Below, one piece after another: positions 1-9,061 of a stretch of DNA of 36,587 nt. Position numbers and translations under genes: made by a program. The notes below the pieces were generated by a model. It was not told the DNA's origin, searched no databases, and saw only the letters and a program-made list of their open reading frames with translations. Source of the DNA: an uncultured Prevotella sp. (lineage in GTDB: Bacteria > Bacteroidota > Bacteroidia > Bacteroidales > Bacteroidaceae); NCBI GenBank assembly GCA_938028745.1, contig CALIZL010000007.1, positions 1-36,587 of the forward strand, in the 5' to 3' direction. Position 1 is the stretch's first letter, and the number at the start of each line of letters is the position of its first letter.

Positions 1-229
1 TTTTGGTGCTAAACGCAAGGCAAAATGCTGCTAAATGCGAGATGAAAAGCATAAAAATACGCTGAAATGGTATAAACAAAACCTTTTCGAGCCGCTAAAT
101 ACATAGCTAAAAGGGGCAAAATGGCCGTTAAAAAGTAGGGTTTTAGGGGCTAAAAGTGCGTAATTGGGCATGAAAAATTATGAGTTGGCAAGCAAAATAG
201 AAAGGCAAAATGGTGCAAAATGCAGGTTC
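1..229 (+). repeat. 500-bp intergenic repeat, copy A (left-truncated by window)
   Basis: This is the 3' half of a non-coding repeat found again, inverted, at 9062-9560 and, direct, at 31737-32236. Two units of the 22-bp core array are visible at 1-43. They are followed by the conserved flank, which includes GGTATAAACAAAACC, a block with TTTTAGGGGCTAAAAGTG, and the closing GGTGCAAAATGCAGGTT. Similarity to the other copies stops just after CAGGTT (about 229). No open reading frame is conserved between copies and no transposase is nearby. The copy probably starts upstream of the window. Confidence 0.8.
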
Positions 230-702
230 TTTTCTTTAAAATGGACTGAAACGGAAGTGTGCAAAGTTGTAAAATGTGGCTAATTGCATGCTTTGAGGGC
301 TTAATCCGCGCTAGAATGGGACGGCGAACGGAGTGGGTTTTGTAAAGTATGGCGTAAGGTTTTAAGGTTTGTGAGTTATTAAGTTTATGAGTTCATGAGT
401 TGACAAGGTTATGAGTTTGTAAGTTTATGAGTTGCGTTTATCAAGCGAAATGAGGAGAGAAAAAGGCGCGATTTGGCTGAATTTAATCTTGTACGAAAGG
501 ATTAAAGGATGGTTTCTGTTGGTTGATTAGGGTTAATTTGCGTTGTCGGTCTATGCGGTGTTAGCAGCTTTCAGTCAGGGGCTTGCGCCGATATGTGGCG
601 TTGTCGTTTGCTTGTTTCCGTCTTTTCACGCATTCATAACCTAAAAATAAGCGACAAACAATTAAAATAATACAAAATCGTGATAATGTAAAAAGAAATT
701 CA
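230..702. other. Gene-free stretch, upstream of first gene
   Basis: No convincing ORF on either strand. At 371-433 there is a low-complexity block of loosely repeated words such as GAGTTGACAAGG, TATGAGTT and AAGTTTATGAGTT, related to the clusters at 7224-7328 and 31581-31722. The rest (434-702) shows nothing I can name. Confidence 0.6.
371..433. repeat. Low-complexity TGAGTT/GACAAG word repeat
   Basis: Short degenerate words (GTGAGTTA, TTTATGAGTT, CATGAGTTGACAAGG, ATGAGTTTGTAAG) repeat with no fixed period over about 60 bp. Similar clusters occur elsewhere in the window in intergenic DNA. This one follows copy A of the 500-bp repeat at about 140 bp. Confidence 0.6.
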
Positions 703-710
703 TATATTTG
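703..710 (+). promoter_or_regulatory. Putative Bacteroidetes -7 box
   Basis: TATATTTG matches the TAnnTTTG -7 consensus. No good TTTG -33 element is visible about 19 bp upstream. Transcription from here would give a leader of roughly 200 nt for the gene at 925. That leader contains a short hairpin at about 730-745 (TGCGTT/AACGCA). Confidence 0.45.
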
Positions 711-924
711 CAATATGGCAACGAATGCTTTGCGTTAGCGAACGCAGAACGTTCCGCATGAGCTTGGTATGCTGCAAACTTGCCGATACAGTCAGGTAAG
801 CTTGTTTACTGGTTAACTTGTAAACATGAACCTGCTGCAATGGCAAGAATGCGTACTTTACGAAGGAACGAGTAAACAACTATTAACGATACCCAATTTA
901 TTACATTAAAAAAGCCTAGACATT

Positions 925-2328
925 ATGAGCAGAATTTTACTTCATTTGGCTGTATGCGCTTTATGTAGCGTATCGGCAGTAGCACAAAACACAAAGGATG
1001 CCGCGACTTATGCGCCGACGGCGACAGGTGAGCAACTCACCAACCTGTACCTTAACTCTGCGATTTTAAACGGAGGAAACGATGTACTTCCTGGCGGTGT
1101 GGCAGGAGATTCGCGCGGTATGGCCGTTGTTAACGGTAAGATGTACGTGTGTTGCAGAGAGGGAGCCGTATCGAAACTGATTGAACTTGATGGAAAAACA
1201 GGTGCGTTGCTCCGCACAATCAACCTTCCGGAGGAGATGTGGAAAGAGGGCGACAAGGCTCTTGGCTTTATCTGCAACGACGTGCAGGTGGACAACGCTG
1301 GGCATATCTTCGTTTCTAACATGGCAACGGATATGCGCGGAGAGGGTGCGGCCCATCTTTTTAGGGTGAACTACGTGGATGTTACCAAGACACCAGTGAC
1401 GTATAAAACGGTGTTGAACGACACACTGCCTGGTAAATTGCCCAAAACAATGCGCATAGACACATACGACTTGTATGGCGACATATTGAATGGCGATGGT
1501 ATCATCATGCTACCCGTGAGCGGTAACGAGGCAGGTGCAGGCAATACCGTTATTAAATATACCGTAACCAAGGGCGTGGCAGATGTTGCCAATCGGCAAA
1601 CGATTGTACTGACAAAGTTTAATCCCGAAAAGGCGGTGGCCGCTGGTGCCGCTCCACGCATCAATATCGTAGACAACGAGCTGTTTTATCACGACGGATT
1701 TAACACGATGCCGATGTTGTATGACATGAATGGGGCTGCGGTTGACGGATTTCAAAACAACAAACCGCTCACTCCTGTAAGCACGGGACAAAACGGCGTG
1801 ACGGAGTTTGAACTGAACGGCGCTTATTATCTGATTGTGGCATCAACGAATACCGATGACAAAGAAGCACCGCAAGCCTTCGACATCTTTAAGTTTAAGG
1901 ACGAAGGTCGCTCGTTTGCCGACATGACTTTCCTTTATCGCTTTCCGCAAGCTGGACTAGGGGGTGTTGGAAATCCAGTAAGAACGGCGTTGCCCAGAGT
2001 GGAAATCGTTGACGGAGTAGGCGGACAAAAGAAGGCGCGTATCAACATCTATGCCTATAAAAACGGTTATGGCATCTACGAATTTGCCAACAATGTGTCG
2101 ACCAACATCGCCAAGGTTGAAGGCGATAAGTTGGATTATACGGTTCGTGGAAACGTTATCACGGTGAATGCCGATGTTAAGTGCATCACGCTTTACAACG
2201 CCATTGGACAGAAAGTGGCCGAAACAGCAAATGCACAAGCAGTTAAGGCTCCTGCACGGGGTGTCTATTTGCTGCATGTTCTGGGTAAGAACGGCAATGC
2301 GAAAACGATAAAAGTAGTTGTAAACTAA
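925..2328 (+). CDS. Secreted protein with T9SS type A sorting domain
   Basis: 467 residues. The N-terminus (MSRILLHLAVCALCSVSAVAQ) is a Sec signal peptide, probably cleaved after the AQ at residues 20-21. The body contains repeated 'label, value, unit' style segments (for example GMAVVNGKMYVCC and NAGHIFVSNMA) that resemble beta-propeller blades. I do not recognise a catalytic motif; it may belong to a Bacteroidales domain-of-unknown-function family such as DUF4623, from memory only. The last ~75 residues have the T9SS type A pattern, with a short beta-strand pair (ITLYNAIGQKV), a G-V-Y-L-L turn and a terminal KTIKVVVN. This predicts export across the outer membrane and surface attachment or release. 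It precedes another T9SS cargo gene by 87 bp, but a terminator-like hairpin lies between them. Confidence 0.85.
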   Translation: MSRILLHLAVCALCSVSAVAQNTKDAATYAPTATGEQLTNLYLNSAILNGGNDVLPGGVAGDSRGMAVVNGKMYVCCREGAVSKLIELDGKTGALLRTINLPEEMWKEGDKALGFICNDVQVDNAGHIFVSNMATDMRGEGAAHLFRVNYVDVTKTPVTYKTVLNDTLPGKLPKTMRIDTYDLYGDILNGDGIIMLPVSGNEAGAGNTVIKYTVTKGVADVANRQTIVLTKFNPEKAVAAGAAPRINIVDNELFYHDGFNTMPMLYDMNGAAVDGFQNNKPLTPVSTGQNGVTEFELNGAYYLIVASTNTDDKEAPQAFDIFKFKDEGRSFADMTFLYRFPQAGLGGVGNPVRTALPRVEIVDGVGGQKKARINIYAYKNGYGIYEFANNVSTNIAKVEGDKLDYTVRGNVITVNADVKCITLYNAIGQKVAETANAQAVKAPARGVYLLHVLGKNGNAKTIKVVVN

Positions 2329-2336
2329 CACCAGCG

Positions 2337-2384
2337 GCCGATAGAATGCCTTGAAAAGGGGGTTCTGTCGGCTTACTTTTTCCT
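2337..2384 (+). terminator. Rho-independent terminator after the first T9SS cargo gene
   Basis: A 10-bp stem, GCCGATAGAA (2337-2346) pairing with TTCTGTCGGC (2363-2372) with one G-U pair, is followed by a T-rich tract (TTACTTTTTCC). It lies 9 bp after the stop codon of the upstream gene. Confidence 0.65.
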
Positions 2385-2415
2385 TCTTTTTATGGTATAA
2401 ACACTTATTCGCCTT

Positions 2416-4860
2416 ATGAAAAAGATTCTTCTAAGTCTTCTTGTTCTGCTGATGCTGGCAGCTTATGCGCAGGCAAGAGACGTTGTCATTGATGGAAAGA
2501 GTTATCGTGTAGACACGGTTGCCTTGTTTAAAGCCGGACCAGGAACGCAATACCTGGCCTTGGAGTTTAAGGGTGCAAGGCGTATCAATGCTTTCTTTTT
2601 GAAAGTAGACCTCACTAATCCTTATGTCGCTTACCGCGCCGCTTTGGGGCGCGACTCAATCTACGGAGGCGAGCAACCAACGCAGGTGGCAGCCCGAAAG
2701 AGCAAAGAGAAAGAAGTGTACATCGCCGGAACAAACGGCGACTTCTACAATGTGTCCGACTATGTGGGCATGCCCATTGGCTGTACAGTGGTGAATAACG
2801 AGCTGGCCAACAACGCTGCGGTGCCATATCATCGGCAGGTGTTCGCCTTCGATAAGGCTAAAATGCCCTATATTGGTACAATGGCTTATTCGGGAAACCT
2901 GCAAATTGGAACAGAACGTTATGCCATTGACCATGTTAACCATCTGCGAGGGAGTGGCCAGTTGGTACTTTATAACCAGCACAACGGGCACTATACCCAC
3001 ACGGATGCCAATGGAACGGAGGTGTTGCTTGCCTTGTCTGAGGGCGAAACATGGCAACTGAACAAGGAAATTCGTGCAAAGGTGGTTTCGGTTGTGCAGA
3101 ATAAGGGCAACATGCAGATACCCGTAGGCGGTGCAGTGCTGTCTGCCAACGGGGCGATAGCCGGTAAATTGGCTGCCCTAACAGCTGGGACGGAGGTGAA
3201 AATCGCGCTGAACTTGTCTGTCGGTGGTGTTTCTGCACCGTTTGCCGACGTGGTTGGCGGCGACCAACGCAGCCCCATGTTGCAGGATGGTAACGTAAAT
3301 ACGACCGAAGTTTGGAACGAACTGCACCCGCGAACGGGGTTTGGTTACACGCAAGACAAGAAGACGGCCATTCATTGTGTGGTAGACGGACGTAGTACCA
3401 TTTCTTCGGGAGCAACGACAAAAGAGTTGGCCGAGATTATGCAGTTTGTTGGCGCGTACACTGCCATGAACCTCGACGGCGGTGGTTCTAGCTGCCTGTT
3501 CTTGAAAGATTTTGGGCCGATGAATAAGAACAGCGACGGAATCGAACGAGCCGTAAGTAATGGCATCTATGTGGTTTCTACCGCTCCCACGGATAACAAA
3601 ATAACCGAAATAAGGAGCCTTCAAACAAAGGTTAGGCTGCCTCGTTATGGTATTTTTAAGCCAACATTCTACGGATATAACCAGTATGGCGTGCTTGTTT
3701 CGAGGGATGTTGCAGGCGTAAAGCAAACTGTAGATGCCAAAGTGGGTGAAGTATTGGCCGACGGCAGTTTCTTTGCATCGGGCAATCAATCGGGGGTAAT
3801 CACTGCTAGCTACAACGGAGCAACGGAGAAAATAGGAGTGGAACTGCTGCCAGAGGCTCCTGTTGCCATCCGTTTAGACTCTGTTTTACTCGATAACAAG
3901 GTGACTTACCCCATTGAAGTGCAAACCGAAGTGGGGGACAATGTGTTTAATTTGTATCCAGGTGCAATGAAATGGGAAGTTGCCGACCCATCTATTTGTA
4001 CTGTTACCGAAGGAGTTGTCAAGGGCTTGCAGAATGGGTCGACCATTGTAACGGGTAGGTTGGGTAGCTTTACCGACCAGCTTAAAGTGCACATTGAGAT
4101 TGCCGACAAGCCCTCGCTTACTGCTCGCACCTTTACCGATGCAACTTGGAAAGTAACGCATTCGGCGAACTTGAAAGATGTTGTCAATACGTCCACGAAC
4201 GATGCTGTTAAAACAACGTTCACTTACAAGCCAGGGCGTAATCCCTATGTGACCTACAACAACGACTTCGCTCTTTATGGCCTACCCGATAGTATTAGGC
4301 TTACGTTTAATGCAGGCGAGACGAGTATTAGCAAACTAAGTTTCCGTTTTAAGGAAAACAACGGCGGCATGGCCACTATCAATAAGGAGTTTCAGGGCTT
4401 TAAAAAGAACAAGGACAACACCATTAGCCTGGCGTTGGCCGACTTAATGGACCATCCCAACGACCGAGCAGCCTATCCGTTGCACTTCAATTTCATGCAA
4501 TTTTCCATCAATGGTTCGGGCATGACGAGCGATAAAGGCTACGACATCACCATTAAAGAGTTTGTTTTGGTGTATAAAGGCACCACCACGGCCATTGTTC
4601 GCCCAATAAACAACGCCTCGCAAAGGGTGTTTGTGGGTGGCATGAAGGACAATAAGCTAACGCTGTTCCTTGATTTCGACAAAGAAGAGCAGGTGCAAGT
4701 GCAACTTATCTCCGTGTCGGGGAAGGTGTTGCGCAAGGTTAGCTTAGGCGTTGTGGGGAAGGGCAGCTACGTTATCCCCATGCAACAGCCAATATCTGGC
4801 GTGTATTTGCTGAAAGTGAACTATGGCAATAAGCACGAAACGGTAAAGGTTGTGATGTAA
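2416..4860 (+). CDS. Phosphodiester glycosidase family protein with T9SS sorting domain
   Basis: 814 residues. The signal peptide is MKKILLSLLVLLMLAAYAQA. Residues ~100-390 match the phosphodiester glycosidase (DUF2233/NAGPA-like) family: NGDFYN at 107-112, HPRTGFG at 304-310 and the hallmark NLDGGGSS at 352-359. Family members remove a sugar cap from a phosphodiester, as human NAGPA does for mannose-6-phosphate; the bacterial substrates are mostly unknown. Residues ~490-560 resemble an Ig-like (Big) domain. They are followed by a ~150-residue beta-rich region and a T9SS type A tail ending ETVKVVM. The expected location is the cell surface or outside. Acting on cell-wall or host glycan phosphodiesters is inference. 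Confidence 0.88.
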   Translation: MKKILLSLLVLLMLAAYAQARDVVIDGKSYRVDTVALFKAGPGTQYLALEFKGARRINAFFLKVDLTNPYVAYRAALGRDSIYGGEQPTQVAARKSKEKEVYIAGTNGDFYNVSDYVGMPIGCTVVNNELANNAAVPYHRQVFAFDKAKMPYIGTMAYSGNLQIGTERYAIDHVNHLRGSGQLVLYNQHNGHYTHTDANGTEVLLALSEGETWQLNKEIRAKVVSVVQNKGNMQIPVGGAVLSANGAIAGKLAALTAGTEVKIALNLSVGGVSAPFADVVGGDQRSPMLQDGNVNTTEVWNELHPRTGFGYTQDKKTAIHCVVDGRSTISSGATTKELAEIMQFVGAYTAMNLDGGGSSCLFLKDFGPMNKNSDGIERAVSNGIYVVSTAPTDNKITEIRSLQTKVRLPRYGIFKPTFYGYNQYGVLVSRDVAGVKQTVDAKVGEVLADGSFFASGNQSGVITASYNGATEKIGVELLPEAPVAIRLDSVLLDNKVTYPIEVQTEVGDNVFNLYPGAMKWEVADPSICTVTEGVVKGLQNGSTIVTGRLGSFTDQLKVHIEIADKPSLTARTFTDATWKVTHSANLKDVVNTSTNDAVKTTFTYKPGRNPYVTYNNDFALYGLPDSIRLTFNAGETSISKLSFRFKENNGGMATINKEFQGFKKNKDNTISLALADLMDHPNDRAAYPLHFNFMQFSINGSGMTSDKGYDITIKEFVLVYKGTTTAIVRPINNASQRVFVGGMKDNKLTLFLDFDKEEQVQVQLISVSGKVLRKVSLGVVGKGSYVIPMQQPISGVYLLKVNYGNKHETVKVVM

Positions 4861-4916
4861 ATGGCTTGCTTTTAAGCTTGCCTAAGGCACAAGCTTTCAC
4901 GGAAACATGAGTATAT

Positions 4917-4957
4917 AAAAAGGTGAAAAGATGCCGCATGTGCATCTTTTAACCTTT
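4917..4957. terminator. Bidirectional terminator between convergent genes
   Basis: The long stem AAAGGT-g-AAAAGATGC pairs with GCATCTTTT-a-ACCTTT around the loop CGCATGT. It is A-rich on the left and T-rich on the right, so it could stop transcripts from both sides. It sits between the + strand glycosidase gene and the - strand gene at 5058-5249. A second, weaker stem (AAGCTTG/CAAGCTT) lies at 4874-4895. Confidence 0.55.
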
Positions 4958-5057
4958 CGGATGAGGGATTATTTCTGCTGCAATTGGCACGCACCAAGGT
5001 GGTTTGGTGATGCCTTTGCAGCCTTTTTTGTGCCGTATAACATCGTCTTTGGCTATC

Positions 5058-5249
5058 TTATTTCTTGGCAAAGATGCTGATATAGAGCGATGTGAATAAG
5101 GCAAAGGCCAGTGTTTCTATCGACGCGAGGATGCTGTGTACGGCTAACTGCTCGCCGAAAACCATACATGCGAGCATTTTCACGACGACTATAATCACAT
5201 AGGCAACTACTAGTTGAATGACAAATTGTTTAATCTTGCTTGGTTTCAT
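5058..5249 (-). CDS. Small two-helix membrane protein, unknown function
   Basis: 63 residues: a basic start (MKPSKIKQF), a hydrophobic helix at about 8-31, a short polar turn around GEQ, and a second hydrophobic helix at about 38-60 ending IFAKK. The Lys-rich ends and two clean membrane segments argue for a real gene rather than chance. It reads in the same direction as the TRIC-type channel gene 148 bp upstream and may be its last operon member. No family is recognised. Confidence 0.6.
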   Translation of the reverse strand: MKPSKIKQFVIQLVVAYVIIVVVKMLACMVFGEQLAVHSILASIETLAFALFTSLYISIFAKK

Positions 5250-5397
5250 GGGTTCAATTAATGGTTAGTTGTTTTGTGTGTTATTGGTTATTAATAAGGT
5301 GTAGAGAGCGTGGGGCGGCAAATGCAGCACGCATATGGCTGCATCCGTCACTGCCCCGTGTATGGTTGTGTCTTGCCCGTTGGCGGCTACCAGCCTG

Positions 5398-6042
5398 CTA
5401 TTCCTTGGGCTTTTCTTCGCGCAGAATGGGTAGCGAGATGTGATAACGCATGGCCAGGAACCGCACAAGGCAGATAAAGAGGAAACAGATGAGCACGATG
5501 AGGCTTACTTCTACGCGCAAAGCGTACAACGCCCAGTAAAGCAAACCGCCTGCAATACTTGCCATTGCGTATATCTCCTTGCGGAAAATAAGTGGCACAT
5601 TGTTAAGCAATACATCGCGAATGACACCGCCTGCCGACCCCGTTATGCAGCCCATGATGATGGCAACCCAAAAGGGATGCCCCAGGGCGAGGGCCTTTTG
5701 AAGTCCTGCGATGGTGAAAAGTCCCAACCCAAGCGTATCGAACACGAACCACGCATTGTCTAGTCGCCGCACGTATTTGGCGAAAACGATGATGGAAAGG
5801 AGGGCCAACACGGTGCAAATCATGTACACCGACGAGGTCATCCAAAAGGGTTTAACGCCCAACATCATGTCGCGTAGCGTTCCACCGCCAATGGCTACGG
5901 CGATACCGCACACCAATCCGCCGAACCAGTCAACCTGTTTGGCCGACGCATGGCGTATACCTGATATGGCAAAGGCGAAAGTTCCTACTATTTCTATTAT
6001 GGTTTGAACGGTCTGAACCAGTTCTGGGTCTCTGTATGTCAT
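5398..6042 (-). CDS. TRIC/YicG family (UPF0126) membrane channel protein
   Basis: 214 residues, about seven hydrophobic helices. The family's duplicated three-helix repeat is plain: each half carries a Gly-rich motif followed by Arg-Asp, AIGGGTLRDMMLG in the first and GSAGGVIRDVLLN in the second. Each half also opens with a conserved small-residue helix (FAFAISGIRHA and LGLGLFTIAGLQKA). The family resembles eukaryotic TRIC cation channels and includes E. coli YicG; the physiological ion or substrate here cannot be read from sequence. The length is normal for the family. It lies 183 bp downstream of the dehydrogenase gene on the same strand. Confidence 0.9.
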   Translation of the reverse strand: MTYRDPELVQTVQTIIEIVGTFAFAISGIRHASAKQVDWFGGLVCGIAVAIGGGTLRDMMLGVKPFWMTSSVYMICTVLALLSIIVFAKYVRRLDNAWFVFDTLGLGLFTIAGLQKALALGHPFWVAIIMGCITGSAGGVIRDVLLNNVPLIFRKEIYAMASIAGGLLYWALYALRVEVSLIVLICFLFICLVRFLAMRYHISLPILREEKPKE

Positions 6043-6225
6043 CTCTTTATAATTATCCTGAAAGGGTTAGGGCGTGCGTGGCGCACGGGCTTTTGCTTTC
6101 TCTTTGCCCATTTGTCACCCATGTCGTAGGTGGTGCTTTCAAGGCCTTGTACGCTGTTTCGTTATCGGTAGCCTGGCTGTAAAGCCTCTCCTAAACGCCT
6201 ATGTTGCGCCGTGCGCCACGCTTAT

Positions 6226-7185
6226 TTACAGCCCATTCACCACGTTTTGTGGCTTGCCTGCGATAAAGGCCTTGGCGTTTTCTATGGCCGTGCCCATCAG
6301 TCGGCCTCTCGCCTCGGCCGTTGCCCATGCTATATGGGGCGTAATAAAGGCGTTGGGTTGTTTAAGCAGCGGGTTGTCGGCCTTTGGTGGCTCGCTACTC
6401 ATCACGTCGCTGCCATAACCAGCCAGCCTACCTTCGGCCAAAGCCTCGGCTACATCGGCCTCGTTCACCAGCGGTCCGCGACCCGTATTCACCAAAATGG
6501 CACCACGTTTCATCTTCGCCAGCGATTGGCGGTTAATCATTTCGCGCGTGTTCTCGGTGAGCGGACAGTGCAACGACAGCACGTCGCTTTGCATCAGCAA
6601 CTCTTCGAGATTGGCTTTCTCCACGCCTTCGGGTAGCTCTTCGGCCCTTTTGCTCGTAAAAGCGATAACCCGCATGCCGAAGTTAAGGGCGATGCGTGCC
6701 ACCTTTTGTCCGATGTTGCCAAGGCCAACGATGCCGAATGTCTTGCCGGCCAGTTCGCTAAGGGGTGTGTCCCAATAGCAGAAGTCGGCCGCCTCGCTCC
6801 ATTGTCCTTTGCGGTTTTGGTCGGCGTAGTGTTCAATGCGGTTGGTGATGTTCAGCACATGGGCAAACGTCATCTGTGCAACGCTGTCGGTGCTGTATGC
6901 AGGAACGTTGGCCACCACGATGCCGCGAGCGCGCGTTTCGTCAACATCGATGATGTTATAGCCCGTGGCCAAGATGCCGATGTATTTTAGTTGGGGCAGT
7001 TGTGCAAGCGTTTCGCCCTTCAGTACCACCTTGTTTGTTAGCACCATGTCGGCGTCTTTGGCTCGTGCAATCACTTCGTCGCGCGATGTTCGGTCGTATA
7101 TCTCAACCTCTCCAAAGCTGTTAAGCTCTTTCCACGAGTAGTCGCCGGGGTTGGCGGTGTAGCCATCTAGTATAACGATTTTCAT
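6226..7185 (-). CDS. D-2-hydroxyacid dehydrogenase (glycerate dehydrogenase/hydroxypyruvate reductase-like)
   Basis: 319 residues, full length for the family. The Rossmann NAD-binding motif is GLGNIG at 154-159. The catalytic triad is readable as Arg236 (NTGRGPL), Glu265 (SSEPP) and His284 (TPHIAWA). The N-terminal substrate domain contains ATGYNIID at 73-80, as in glycerate dehydrogenases. It should reduce a 2-keto acid such as hydroxypyruvate with NAD(P)H in the cytoplasm; exact substrate choice is inference. Reads in the same direction as rarA, which ends about 200 bp upstream, separated by low-complexity repeats, so it probably has its own promoter. Confidence 0.92.
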   Translation of the reverse strand: MKIVILDGYTANPGDYSWKELNSFGEVEIYDRTSRDEVIARAKDADMVLTNKVVLKGETLAQLPQLKYIGILATGYNIIDVDETRARGIVVANVPAYSTDSVAQMTFAHVLNITNRIEHYADQNRKGQWSEAADFCYWDTPLSELAGKTFGIVGLGNIGQKVARIALNFGMRVIAFTSKRAEELPEGVEKANLEELLMQSDVLSLHCPLTENTREMINRQSLAKMKRGAILVNTGRGPLVNEADVAEALAEGRLAGYGSDVMSSEPPKADNPLLKQPNAFITPHIAWATAEARGRLMGTAIENAKAFIAGKPQNVVNGL

Positions 7186-7223
7186 GTTTTAAAGTATATT
7201 TATGGGTGTATGGGTTGTTACTT

Positions 7224-7328
7224 AGTTGACAAGTTGACAAGAGCGGTGCAGTGGGCAAGAGCATTGCACAGTTGGCAAATTGACCAGTTTACGAGTTGAC
7301 AAGGGCGTTGCGCAGTCGACAAGGGCGT
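7224..7328. repeat. Low-complexity GTTGACAAG word repeat
   Basis: The words GTTGACAAG, GTTGGCAAAT, GAGTTGACAAGGGCG and CGACAAGGGCG recur over about 100 bp between the dehydrogenase and rarA genes. They are related to the clusters at 371-433 and 31581-31722, but here richer in G and C (GCAGT, GGGCG). No ORF is supported. Confidence 0.55.
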
Positions 7329-7383
7329 TTGTCTGCTTGTGCATCAGCCCTTGGCTCAACGAAACCGCCTATTGGTTGCATGC

Positions 7384-8661
7384 TCATTTTTTCTTGTCGC
7401 CCCACAGCTGCACCATCCGTTGGTATAGTTTCTCTTCGGCAGGCGAATGCTGTGCAAGCCAAAAGCGCGCGTCTTTAAGTTCGTCGGGCAAGTATTGCTG
7501 ATGGGCAAAATGTCCTTCGTAATCGTGCGCATACTTGTAACCGCTGCCATATCCCAGCTGTTTCATCAGCTTGGTTGGTGCATTTCGAAGATGCAACGGC
7601 ACGGGGAGATTGCCTGTTGAACGTGCCGTTTCGAGTGCGGCATTGATACCTTGGTAGGCCGAATTGCTCTTTGCACTCGTGGCTAGGTACACTGCGGCCT
7701 CGGCTAAGGGGATTCTTCCCTCTGGCCAACCAATCTTCATCACGGCATCGAAGGCCGCATTGGCAATGAGTAAGGCGTTGGGGTTGGCCAAGCCGATGTC
7801 TTCTGCCGCACTGATAACCAGTCGGCGCGCAATAAACTGCGGGTCTTCGCCGCCTTCAATCATCCTCGCCATCCAGTAAAGAGCCGCATCCGGGTCGCTA
7901 CCGCGTATGCTTTTGATGAAAGCCGACACGATGTCGTAGTGCATTTCGCCGTCCTTGTCGTAGGCCAAGGGGTTTTGTTGCAGGCATTTCACCACCGTTT
8001 CATCGTCTATCAGCACAGGGCTTGCGTTGGCAGGCGAGGCCTCAACCACCAATTCGAGAATGTTTAGCAGCTTGCGTGCATCGCCTCCACTGTATCTTAT
8101 CAGGGCTGCGTTCTCTTTTACCTCGATGTTTCGTTGTTGTAAAACCACATCGGTGTGCAGTGCGCGTTGTATCAGTTCTTCAAGGTCTTCTTTGCTAAGG
8201 CTTTGCAGCACATATAGCTGGCAACGCGAAAGCAATGGGCGAATAACCTCGAACGATGGGTTTTCGGTGGTGGCTCCGATAAGTGTAACGATGCCTTTTT
8301 CTACTGCTCCCAGCAGCGAGTCTTGCTGCGACTTGCTGAACCGGTGTATCTCGTCGATGAAGAGAATGGGCGAATGCGACCCGAAAAAGCGGCCGCTCTT
8401 GGCCTTTTCTATCACCTCGCGCACATCCTTAACGCCACTTGTCACCGCGCTTAGCGTGTAGAAGGGCGTTTCTAGTTTCTTTGCAACGATTTGTGCGAGC
8501 GTGGTTTTGCCTACCCCAGGTGGCCCCCAGAGTATGAAAGAGGGTATGCGACCGCCCTCAATCATGTTGCGCAGCACGGCGTTTGGCCCTACTAAATGTT
8601 TCTGCCCTACGTAATCGTCGAGCGAGCGTGGGCGCATTCTTTCGGCTAATGGTTCACTCAT
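7384..8661 (-). CDS. rarA: Replication-associated recombination protein A (RarA/MgsA), AAA+ ATPase
   Basis: 425 residues, the usual length. Walker A is GPPGVGKT at 46-53; Walker B with the adjacent family motif is FIDEIHRF at 101-108; sensor 1 is TTENPSF at 131-137. The C-terminal half has the conserved GGDARKLLN and the Met/Ala-rich tetramerisation region (WMARMIEGGEDP, NAFD-like AAFDAVMKIGWPE). RarA acts at stalled forks and collapsed replication ends with SSB. A consensus promoter lies directly against the start codon (8667-8697), implying little or no 5' leader. Confidence 0.95.
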   Translation of the reverse strand: MSEPLAERMRPRSLDDYVGQKHLVGPNAVLRNMIEGGRIPSFILWGPPGVGKTTLAQIVAKKLETPFYTLSAVTSGVKDVREVIEKAKSGRFFGSHSPILFIDEIHRFSKSQQDSLLGAVEKGIVTLIGATTENPSFEVIRPLLSRCQLYVLQSLSKEDLEELIQRALHTDVVLQQRNIEVKENAALIRYSGGDARKLLNILELVVEASPANASPVLIDDETVVKCLQQNPLAYDKDGEMHYDIVSAFIKSIRGSDPDAALYWMARMIEGGEDPQFIARRLVISAAEDIGLANPNALLIANAAFDAVMKIGWPEGRIPLAEAAVYLATSAKSNSAYQGINAALETARSTGNLPVPLHLRNAPTKLMKQLGYGSGYKYAHDYEGHFAHQQYLPDELKDARFWLAQHSPAEEKLYQRMVQLWGDKKK

Positions 8662-8666
8662 TGCTG

Positions 8667-8697
8667 CAAAGTTAGCGAAAACGTACTACTCCACAAA
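8667..8697 (-). promoter_or_regulatory. rarA promoter (TTTG-N19-TAACTTTG)
   Basis: On the minus strand TTTG (8694-8697) and TAACTTTG (8667-8674) are separated by 19 bp, a full match to the Bacteroidetes -33/-7 consensus. Only five bases (CAGCA) separate the -7 box from the ATG at 8661, so the transcript should begin at or within about one base of the start codon. Confidence 0.75.
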
Positions 8698-9061
8698 ATA
8701 AATGGGAGGCAGATTAGGGCCGTATGAGGTGGCCTGTGAATGAAAATAGGCGATTTTTTGCACCCAAACCCACTTCGTTTGGGTATTAAAAAGTGTGCGT
8801 TGAGCGCGTGGCTGGTTCTGATAACTTGCGCGTTGACAAAGCATTATGAGTTGTTGGCAGCCTGGTTGTTGGCGCGATGCAATGCAAAAAGAAACGCCTG
8901 TGCCTTGCAAGTGAAATTAAATGTGTTAAATTTGGTTTTTAATTTTTACAAAACTACTACTCCGCGGTGAGGCGTTTTAGAGAAAACAGGGGGCGAAAAG
9001 CATAGTAAATGCCGCGGTTTTTCACCTTTTCTGTTTTCTTTTTCTTCGTTTTAGGGTTGGC
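8698..9061. other. Gene-free stretch with hairpin and promoter-like site
   Basis: No ORF is convincing. A perfect 8-bp stem (ACCCAAAC at 8762-8769, GTTTGGGT at 8777-8784) has no clear U-tract. A plus-strand promoter-like pair (TTG at 8905-8907, 19 bp, TAAATTTG at 8927-8934) points toward the repeat at 9062 but no gene follows it. Confidence 0.4.
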
